A DNA stretch of 32,458 bases. It comes from an uncultured Clostridia bacterium. GTDB lineage: Bacteria > Bacillota > Clostridia > Oscillospirales > Acutalibacteraceae. The position numbers were made by a program, and so were the translations under genes. The notes beneath the pieces were generated by a model, which saw nothing but the letters and a program-made list of their open reading frames with translations, did not search any database and was not told where the DNA came from. The DNA lies in contig CANRMJ010000016.1 in NCBI GenBank assembly GCA_947631705.1, forward strand, positions 1 through 32,458. Direction: 5' to 3'. Shown piece after piece: positions 26,743-32,458 of this stretch (the first letter of the stretch is position 1; every line of letters begins with the position of its first letter).

Positions 26743-28596
26743 TTATGTATTGTTTTCCGTATTGCAATATAATTTTGAGATTTCATAAATTCTCTGTTTA
26801 GCTTTTTGCATATCGCATATCATCTGATTTTTTCCGTATTCAGTCAGCCATTTGGCTGTTCGTCCCCAAAAATTAGATTTTTTCATTGTATAAAATTCAT
26901 AACTGTTTTCATCTTGACCCTTTATTGTTGAAAAAAGCTTTTCAACCTCAGCAGAAATTTCAGGGGAGCCCTCGCGCAATATATAAAGCCTGTTAACATC
27001 ACGCACGCCCTCGTCGAGCTTTGCGAGCCGAAGGGATAATTTGCTTTCAGGTTTTTTATCATCCCTGAAGGACGGATAAACAAGAAAGCAATCGCCTGCG
27101 GGAAAAGACCAGTGAGTAGACTCCTCCAGGGGATCCGCAACCCATGCGTCATATGCCCATCTGAGAAATCCCGTTGTATTTAAAGAGCCGGCAAACATAA
27201 TTGTCCAATAGCTTTCTACGGGAACGGATTTCGTAAAGCTGTTAGGAATATGATCTGTTGCCGTGTAAAGCGTTGTTTGCTGTTTGTTATTTCTTCTCAA
27301 CTGCACCCGATTCTTAAAATCCTGCAAATTATCTCTGATTTGCTGAAGCCCCACAGAGGCATAATCAAGCCTGTTAAAGATAGACGTATTTCTTTTAAAA
27401 TCGTTGAAAGACGCCGATATTTTAAGCGAATGACCGTTTTTGTTTTTAATGGAGGAAATTAAGTCAATTGCCGTTTCCATGTTGCGGCGCTCGTCAAAAC
27501 CGATATAGGTGCAATCAAACCATTCCATTTCGTCAAGGTGCTTAATGAATGTTTTGAGAAACGGCATCCAAATCTTGTTATACTTTTCTTTAACAGCGGT
27601 ATCAACCTTGATTTTCATTTCTTTTTTCTTTGATTCGTCATAATATCTAACAATATTATTCCAGGGCATCATACTGTAGCATATAATTTTATCGGCAATT
27701 CCTAAATCTTTGTTTAATTGAATCCATTTATCAAATTGAGTGAAATCAAATTTCCAATCGCCGTTGGCATTTTTTATCCATTTTATCATTGAAGGATAGT
27801 GAATAGGTCTGTTGAAACCGTAAGTCTGACCTCCCCACGCCTCTTCAACAATGCTTGCCGTAACCGCGTGACCGCCGAGATTTTTATAAACAGTCATATG
27901 CTGCTTTAAAATATTTAAATGCTCGTCTGAAAAAGGTTCAACATCATAATAATATGCAACATTGTACGGGTGACTCCAGTATTCCACATCAAATAAATAA
28001 TTTTGCGCGTCGGGCATTGTGATATCCAACACTTCAAGAACATAATCAAGATCAATTTTTTTGCCTATCCCATCGGCGGAAACCGTAATTGTTCCGCGGT
28101 AAATTCCGGGCAATGAATCTTTTGGCACAGAGATTTCCGCCCAAACTAATTGAAATTTGCCTTTGCATAATGATACGGGCTCATCGGAAAAAATGACCTC
28201 AGGAAAGTATTCTCTTTCACCTCGCGGCATTTTATTAAACAAATTGTTTGCATACCAGCCCGCGTGACCTGTATATGCCTTAACCTCTTTTATAAATGAT
28301 AATTTAACAAGTGAGGACGGGAGAATATTCGATTCACAAATTAAATCCGAAGCTTTAACAGTAACGCCGTTTAGATTTTTATCGGCGCACAGTATGGCAA
28401 GTTCGGCAGTGGCTATATCATTTTTCCAAGACCATAAATTTATGCTTTTTTTCCGCTCTGTATTTAATATCCTGTCATAATCTTTTTGCTGATATCTATC
28501 CGAACTGTTAACATATACCGCGTCAAAACCGTCAAAATCGTATATTTTCCGAACAGTACATTCGTTTGCTTTGTTTTTAAAAGTTTTTATCTTCAT
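26743..28596 (-). CDS. GH123-type glycosidase (DUF4091)
   Basis: 617 residues. An N-terminal beta-rich domain (about 1-190; VWAEISVPKDSLPGIYRGTI is typical of the family) is followed by a (beta/alpha)8-type domain. DUF4091 is the catalytic domain of GH123, known for beta-N-acetylgalactosaminidases acting by substrate assistance with adjacent Asp and Glu. Here Asp368-Glu369 in CTYIGFDERRN is the matching pair. Other landmarks are FDVEYWSHPYNVAYYY and GFLRWAYDAW, an aromatic-rich active-site block. No signal peptide, so it should act on imported sugars. GalNAc specificity is family inference only; many DUF4091 proteins are untested. The Shine-Dalgarno sequence (GGACGG) is weak. A cre-like box lies about 75 bases upstream. 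Confidence 0.85.
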   Translation of the reverse strand: MKIKTFKNKANECTVRKIYDFDGFDAVYVNSSDRYQQKDYDRILNTERKKSINLWSWKNDIATAELAILCADKNLNGVTVKASDLICESNILPSSLVKLSFIKEVKAYTGHAGWYANNLFNKMPRGEREYFPEVIFSDEPVSLCKGKFQLVWAEISVPKDSLPGIYRGTITVSADGIGKKIDLDYVLEVLDITMPDAQNYLFDVEYWSHPYNVAYYYDVEPFSDEHLNILKQHMTVYKNLGGHAVTASIVEEAWGGQTYGFNRPIHYPSMIKWIKNANGDWKFDFTQFDKWIQLNKDLGIADKIICYSMMPWNNIVRYYDESKKKEMKIKVDTAVKEKYNKIWMPFLKTFIKHLDEMEWFDCTYIGFDERRNMETAIDLISSIKNKNGHSLKISASFNDFKRNTSIFNRLDYASVGLQQIRDNLQDFKNRVQLRRNNKQQTTLYTATDHIPNSFTKSVPVESYWTIMFAGSLNTTGFLRWAYDAWVADPLEESTHWSFPAGDCFLVYPSFRDDKKPESKLSLRLAKLDEGVRDVNRLYILREGSPEISAEVEKLFSTIKGQDENSYEFYTMKKSNFWGRTAKWLTEYGKNQMICDMQKAKQRIYEISKLYCNTENNT

Positions 28597-28625
28597 ATTC
28601 CGTCCCCGTATTTTATCTGTCGGCT

Positions 28626-28653
28626 AACAGACTGATTCTGTTACAACTGTAAC
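28626..28653. repeat. Alternative inverted repeats upstream of the GH123-type gene
   Basis: AACAG/CTGTT arms overlap GTTACA/TGTAAC arms (core GTTACAACTGTAAC at 28640-28653). They could form mutually exclusive stems in the leader or be an operator. No T-tract follows. Confidence 0.4.
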
Positions 28654-28671
28654 ATAACTATGAGCAATCAA

Positions 28672-28686
28672 TCATATCGTTTTCAA
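28672..28686 (-). promoter_or_regulatory. cre-like catabolite control site
   Basis: Minus strand TTGAAAACGATATGA fits the CcpA consensus WTGNAARCGNWWWCA at all but one position (G for the last C). It lies between the DUF1349 and GH123-type genes. Catabolite repression of a glycosidase is plausible, but one 15-base match in A+T-rich DNA is weak evidence. Confidence 0.4.
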
Positions 28687-28701
28687 TATATGTTATTTAC
28701 T

Positions 28702-29301
28702 TTAGTCGGGTTGCTGCCCGTTATGGGCTTTCCATTGACAATCGGTTAATTTCATATCTGTAAAAACGGCTTTAAATGAAGAATTTTCAGGAGAGCATGC
28801 ATAAATACCAAATTGAATTTTGCCGTTTCCTTTGTTCATATGGCAAATACGCATTTGGCTAAAGCTTATTCCGTCTTCGGAACATTCGATGCAATAGTCG
28901 TCTTCCCGCCTGCTGAAACGATACCACATGGTTTTTATTGAAGCGGAGATAGCGGTGGTTGCCCAATCGGAATATCCTCCGTTAGTCACAACGCTGCCCA
29001 AATGCTGAAAATTCTCATTTTCATATTCAACAGAACATTTAAGCCAATTGTCGCTGTCTAAATACATAACAATTCCGCACTGGTCAAACCTATGGTTGCT
29101 TTCGGAAAAATCCGTTTTAACTGTAAAACTAAAAAATTTTTTATCTGTTTCCATTTGAAAAACAGGCGCATTGTCATTTTGAAAATGATAATATGTTTTT
29201 TGCCACAAATCGGTATACGGTGCCGTTACAATTTCCACTCTGTTATTGTCTGAATGATATTCTTTAGGCTGCCTTGTCCATTTAAAAGTTGATATATCCA
29301 T
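28702..29301 (-). CDS. DUF1349 (YesU-like) concanavalin-type protein
   Basis: 199 residues, all-beta, of the DUF1349 family with a concanavalin A/lectin-like fold; B. subtilis YesU sits in a rhamnogalacturonan locus. Diagnostic stretches are FSFTVKTDFSESNHRFDQCG, YLDSDNWLKCSVEYENE, LGSVVTNGGYSDWAT and WYRFSRREDDYCIECS. No signal peptide, so cytosolic. The likely role is sugar binding or accessory hydrolase work, unproven for the family. AGAGG precedes the ATG, and the promoter at 29349-29377 makes it the first gene of the minus-strand cluster, 105 bases ahead of the GH123-type gene. Confidence 0.85.
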   Translation of the reverse strand: MDISTFKWTRQPKEYHSDNNRVEIVTAPYTDLWQKTYYHFQNDNAPVFQMETDKKFFSFTVKTDFSESNHRFDQCGIVMYLDSDNWLKCSVEYENENFQHLGSVVTNGGYSDWATTAISASIKTMWYRFSRREDDYCIECSEDGISFSQMRICHMNKGNGKIQFGIYACSPENSSFKAVFTDMKLTDCQWKAHNGQQPD

Positions 29302-29348
29302 AATACTGTCCTCTTGAAACTCCGATTGGTTTATAAATTATTTATAAT

Positions 29349-29377
29349 ATTATAGCAACATTACAGAAAATTGTCCA
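29349..29377 (-). promoter_or_regulatory. Promoter of the DUF1349-GH123-S66 genes
   Basis: Minus strand: TGGACA (29377-29372), 17 bases, TATAAT (29354-29349). It is divergent from the two-component promoter about 85 bases away, so one regulator could act on both. Confidence 0.65.
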
Positions 29378-29460
29378 TTTAATTTTATTTCTGTCTGAAT
29401 ATCCGATTTTGGTTTTACAATAGCCCCATAAGAAAAAGAATTGACGGATATAAGACGGAA

Positions 29461-29509
29461 TTGAAAAAAGAAAAATAATATGTTATATTGATTTCGGGCA
29501 TATCCCGAA
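29461..29509 (+). promoter_or_regulatory. Two-component promoter with start-site palindrome
   Basis: -35 TTGAAA (29461-29466), 17 bases, -10 TATATT (29484-29489). TTCGGG-CATAT-CCCGAA (29493-29509) covers the predicted start near 29496 and is followed by a T-rich run before GAGG and the ATG at 29532. The palindrome may be an operator; as RNA only part of the stem would be transcribed. Confidence 0.6.
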
Positions 29510-29531
29510 CTTTTATTTTTTCGAGGTAGTT

Positions 29532-30230
29532 ATGAGAATAGCAATATGTGATGATGAACAAATTTATATTGATGATATAGCTCATCATTTGGATTCCTTT
29601 TCAACAGACAATAATATAGACTTTGAGAAAAGCATATTTACTGATTCTCAAGAGCTGCTGAAAAGCAACATAAAATTTGATATTGCCATTCTTGATGTTG
29701 AAATGAACAATATTAACGGCATAAAACTTGGCGAGGAATTAAGAAAAATAAATCCTCATATCATTCTTATTTATGTTACTGCCCACAGAAAATATCTTGA
29801 CGACGCGTTAAATCTTAACGCCGTTAGGTTTTTTGAAAAGCCGATTGATTCCCAAAGATTTTATAAAGGCTTGAAAGACGCGATAAAGAGAATTGATAAT
29901 TCAACAATAAATTTTTATCTTAAAGACCGTAAAAATACGGAGCGCATCTCGGCGCAGGATATAATATTTGTGGAAATTGAAAAGAGAAAAACAAAGGTTG
30001 TTACACACGCCAAGGAATACCATTCCGACCATCAAATGAGCTTTTGGCGGGATAATCTTGCAAGCACAATATTTATATCGCCGCATAAAAGCTATATTAT
30101 TAATTTTAATTATATAACGTCATACAAAAGGAATTGCATTATTCTTGATAATAAATATGCGGTAAATATAGCAAGAAACCGGCAAGCAGACTTTTATAAA
30201 AAGTTTATGCGTTTTATGGAGGGAAAATAA
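29532..30230 (+). CDS. LytTR-family response regulator (AgrA-like)
   Basis: 232 residues. Receiver domain at 1-120: acidic pocket Asp8-Asp9, phospho-acceptor Asp55 (AILDVEMNN), Thr83 (YVTAHRKY) and Lys103 (FEKP). A LytTR DNA-binding domain follows at about 130-230, with ISAQDIIFVEIEKRKT and FISPHKSYIINFNYI, typical of AgrA, VirR and ComE-type regulators that bind paired direct repeats. GAGGT precedes the ATG. The stop TAA overlaps the kinase ATG (TAATG), so the pair is translationally coupled. Targets are not shown by the sequence. Base composition is clearly more A+T-rich than the rpo region. Confidence 0.93.
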   Translation: MRIAICDDEQIYIDDIAHHLDSFSTDNNIDFEKSIFTDSQELLKSNIKFDIAILDVEMNNINGIKLGEELRKINPHIILIYVTAHRKYLDDALNLNAVRFFEKPIDSQRFYKGLKDAIKRIDNSTINFYLKDRKNTERISAQDIIFVEIEKRKTKVVTHAKEYHSDHQMSFWRDNLASTIFISPHKSYIINFNYITSYKRNCIILDNKYAVNIARNRQADFYKKFMRFMEGK

Positions 30231-31525
30231 TGCTGCAATCTCTTGTAATGATAATTGTTTACATTTTCGGAATGTTAACCTCATTCTGTTTCTTCTCGCG
30301 AATATATGAAAAAAAGCTGAAATCAAATTTACTGATTCTTTTAATCGGTTTGTTGCTTTTTGTACCAAGCTCGTTTATATTCAATATTTTTGAAAAAGAA
30401 ATAATAAATTTAACGGTATTCTTTTTGATTAATGTTGCCTATGCTTTGATTTGCTTTGATATTTCATTTAAAAACGCAATGATTCTCAGCATTATTCTTG
30501 ATGCGTTGATGTTTTCAACGGAAATAATAACTGTGTTTTTGTTTTCATTAATACTGCATTTACCAACGAACGGATATAAAAACGACATACATATTTTTAT
30601 AATTTCCGTGTCGGCATGCAAATTGGCTTATTTTATACTGGCTCAATTGTTGTCTTTAATAATTGTAAGGATCGGTCATAAAAACAATAATATCAAACAG
30701 TTTTTGCCTCTTTTTATTTTTCCTGTTTTAACAATAGCGTCTTGCGCTGTTTTTTTATTCACGGCGCTTAACACGGAAGTTTCAACTTCTTATAAGATAG
30801 CAACCACGGTTATCAGCGTTTTATATATTTTTGCAAGTATATTTATATTTATTTATTATCAGCTGATTGCGAATAAGGAAAAAAAGATAAACGAGCTTGA
30901 ATCTGAAAAAAGGCTTTATAACTTAAATCAAACGTATCTTGAAATATTGCAGCATCAAAACAACGAACTGCAAATGATGTTTCACGATACAAAGCATCAC
31001 TATATGGCTCTCAGTAATTTTGAAAATATAGAAGATGTTAAAAATTATATTTCAAAAATTTATCCTGAACTTGAAGAAAAAAATATAATTAAAATATCAA
31101 ACAATAAAATGCTTGATTTAATTATAAGTAAATATATAGTGGTATGCAAAAATAATAACATTAAGTTTGTTTATGAGGTGAAAACCGCCGATTTGGCTTA
31201 TATTGATGATTCGGAATTATCCGTAATTCTTAATAATATTCTTGACAACGCCGTTGAAGCAGCTAAATCCAGCGAAGAAAAATTGATAGAGTTTTCACTA
31301 AGGCATATAAATAATATGGATTTGCTAAGCGTTGTAAATTCCTGTGATATTCCCCCAAAGCATAATAATCAACAATTAATAACAACAAAATTTAATACAA
31401 GCAATCATGGCTTCGGAACAAAAATAATTCAAAAATACACAAAAAAGAACAATGGCAAATATGAGTGGTTTTATGATGGGGATGAACACAGATTTCACTT
31501 AACCATTGTATTTCAAAAAGTGTAA
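30230..31525 (+). CDS. GHKL-type sensor histidine kinase (AgrC-like)
   Basis: 431 residues. Six or seven hydrophobic helices fill residues 1-210, with little outside the membrane. A coiled linker (KEKKINELESEKRLYN) leads to the H-box MFHDTKHHYMAL with His252, then the GHKL ATPase: N-box NNILDNAVEAA (Asn336, Asn340) and G-box NHGFGTKII (394-396). This architecture is that of peptide-sensing AgrC/ComD kinases. The ligand is unknown: no AgrB protease or clear AgrD-type peptide gene is present within the window. Partner of the LytTR regulator overlapping it upstream. No clear terminator hairpin was seen between it and the next gene. Confidence 0.92.
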   Translation: MLQSLVMIIVYIFGMLTSFCFFSRIYEKKLKSNLLILLIGLLLFVPSSFIFNIFEKEIINLTVFFLINVAYALICFDISFKNAMILSIILDALMFSTEIITVFLFSLILHLPTNGYKNDIHIFIISVSACKLAYFILAQLLSLIIVRIGHKNNNIKQFLPLFIFPVLTIASCAVFLFTALNTEVSTSYKIATTVISVLYIFASIFIFIYYQLIANKEKKINELESEKRLYNLNQTYLEILQHQNNELQMMFHDTKHHYMALSNFENIEDVKNYISKIYPELEEKNIIKISNNKMLDLIISKYIVVCKNNNIKFVYEVKTADLAYIDDSELSVILNNILDNAVEAAKSSEEKLIEFSLRHINNMDLLSVVNSCDIPPKHNNQQLITTKFNTSNHGFGTKIIQKYTKKNNGKYEWFYDGDEHRFHLTIVFQKV

Positions 31526-31562
31526 AATAAAAACGCCCCGATTTGTATAATGAATAATATTC

Positions 31563-31672
31563 TAATGATGTCAATACTGTTTTTTTGATTAAAGTGCTTT
31601 TTTTGTCGTTTTTATAGCATAGTTTTGCAATATCTATTGAAAAAATATTGAAAAAACGATATTTTAAAATTA
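31563..31672 (+). repeat. Conserved intergenic element, copy B
   Basis: Ungapped match to 17705-17814 (94/110 by hand). The conserved -10-like hexamer here is TAAAAT (31665-31670), also without a -35, 55 bases before the ATG of the small membrane protein. A TATAAT at 31546-31551 precedes the element. In both copies the element stands upstream of an exported or membrane protein gene on the same strand, consistent with an activator-dependent promoter or leader. Confidence 0.8.
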
Positions 31673-31725
31673 ATCGGCAGATAAATTAAATTCATAAAAA
31701 TTTGCTTGAAAAGAAGGTGAATGTA

Positions 31726-31941
31726 ATGAAAAAAGTTCAAATTGTAATCTGTTTAATTATTGGTCTGATAATAATTATTTCCTCTGCAAATCTGGGGAAT
31801 ATATTGGCAAATATCAATATTGATGGTACAACTGAAATGCAATTCTGTACATACTTTGATAATTTTTCCGCTTCGTTTCGGCTTGTTGGACTGATTATAA
31901 TATTGTTACCTGTTTTTAAGACTTTTTTAAAACATGAGTAA
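31726..31941 (+). CDS. Small two-helix membrane protein, unknown
   Basis: 71 residues: MKKVQIVICLIIGLIIIISS forms helix 1 (or an uncleaved signal), a polar middle follows (NINIDGTTEMQFCTYFDNF), and LVGLIIILLPVFKTFL is helix 2. The ATG at 31726 has AGGTGA 5 bases upstream; the frame also opens at a TTG at 31702, without a ribosome site. I do not recognise a family. It lies just after the kinase and copy B and 70 bases before the protease-like gene, so it may be a target or accessory of the two-component system. The single Cys41 near aromatic residues recalls peptide pheromones, but the second helix does not fit AgrD. Confidence 0.6.
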   Translation: MKKVQIVICLIIGLIIIISSANLGNILANINIDGTTEMQFCTYFDNFSASFRLVGLIIILLPVFKTFLKHE

Positions 31942-32011
31942 TGTTTTCTTTCCAAACAAATAGTAAAGCGTTATCTATGTTCCGTAATTTATTTTAGGAT
32001 GGTGCAGATTA

Positions 32012-32458
32012 TGAAAAAAATACTATCAATTATATTATCAATATTAATCTTTATACCAAGCAGTGTTGCATTGGCGGCAGATAGTTATGAACCTTCTGTT
32101 GATGAAATTACAAAAGAAGAAGCATATCAATTTGCCGATGAGCTTAAAGAAATGAGTTCGGAAGAGTATGATGTTTCTAACAGATTAATAGTAAGCAGTA
32201 ATAAGAAAATTGATTCTATGGACGCAGTTGATGTGGCAACAGGAATTGAGGGACTTTATGTTCTTCAATTCCAAAATGCTGAAACTGCGAGTAAAGCATA
32301 TGATTACTATGATTCATTATCTTATGTTAATTATGTTGAATATGATTCTGAAGTAGAAAATCCATTTTGTTCTGTAAATAATGAATTTGATTATACAGCC
32401 GAATGCCCTAGCACTATTAATCAAAATATTGATGATGCTATTAAACTTTTAAAAAAAG
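32012..32458 (+). CDS. Secreted protein with S8-protease-type propeptide (3' end cut)
   Basis: About 149 codons to the window end. It has a signal peptide (MKKILSIILSILIFIPSS, cleavage near ALAA). The following region (KEEAYQFADELKEM, SNRLIVSSNKKIDSMDAVDV, LYVLQFQNAETASKAYDYY, SYVNYVEYDSEVE) resembles the inhibitor-like propeptide of subtilisin-family proteases in Clostridia. The catalytic domain would begin beyond the edge, so protease function is an expectation, not seen. The ATG follows GGATGG about 8 bases upstream. It is probably cotranscribed with the small membrane protein gene 70 bases before it. Confidence 0.65.

Noticed and set aside
31726..31941. AgrD-type pheromone precursor
   Set aside because: It has a Cys followed by aromatic residues, but a second hydrophobic helix replaces the short acidic tail of AgrD and no AgrB gene is present.
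1..32458. CRISPR arrays, tRNA or rRNA genes, insertion sequences, prophage genes
   Set aside because: No regularly spaced repeats, cloverleaf or rRNA-like sequence, and no transposase or phage proteins were recognised on either strand.

Overview
The window looks like chromosomal DNA from an uncultured or gut-type Clostridia (Ruminococcaceae/Oscillospiraceae-like, Bacillota). The reasons are strong AGGAGG-type ribosome sites, Firmicute-type RpoB, RpoC, S12, S7 and EF-Tu sequences, Gram-positive lipoprotein and signal peptides, an agr-style GHKL/LytTR pair, and a large secreted repeat protein of the kind common in these bacteria. The class-level call is firm; no genus is assigned. No tRNA, rRNA, CRISPR array, transposase or phage gene was recognised.

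Layout. (1) 1-4747, minus strand: an oligopeptide-type lipoprotein, a VanZ-like membrane protein, nagB and metG (its last ~40 codons lie off the left edge), closely spaced and probably cotranscribed. (2) 5031-17327, plus strand: the core information operon rpoB-rpoC-rpsL-rpsG-fusA-tuf, with a near-consensus promoter before rpoB, a second symmetrical promoter before tuf, and a strong terminator after tuf. The usual rplK-rplA-rplJ-rplL block is not in front of rpoB. fusA is broken: about 30 conserved codons are missing and the frame is shifted. (3) 17371-22124: a small ribbon-helix-helix repressor facing a 1338-residue secreted beta-helix/Ig-like protein. Between them lie a tandem 11-bp operator-like array over a perfect sigma-A promoter and a 110-bp intergenic element that recurs at 31563. 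(4) 22284-29301, minus strand: five genes for probable glycan/cell-wall metabolism, namely a DUF1349 lectin-like protein, a GH123-type (DUF4091) glycosidase, an S66 LD-carboxypeptidase, an SNF-family sodium symporter lacking about 70 internal residues, and a membrane-anchored DUF4838 protein. (5) 29461-32458, plus strand and visibly more A+T-rich: a LytTR response regulator and GHKL histidine kinase, then the second copy of the intergenic element, a small two-helix membrane protein, and the start of a secreted protein resembling an S8 protease propeptide.

How it may work together (inference): region 4 would trim amino-sugar glycans and peptidoglycan peptides, feeding amino-sugar catabolism for which nagB is present in region 1. 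The two-component system lies divergently from region 4 and directly upstream of the protease-like gene, so it may control one or both. The most checkable oddities are the fusA lesion, the symporter deletion, the 110-bp element (94/110 identity by hand alignment), and the tandem TGAC(A/G)TCA operator array.
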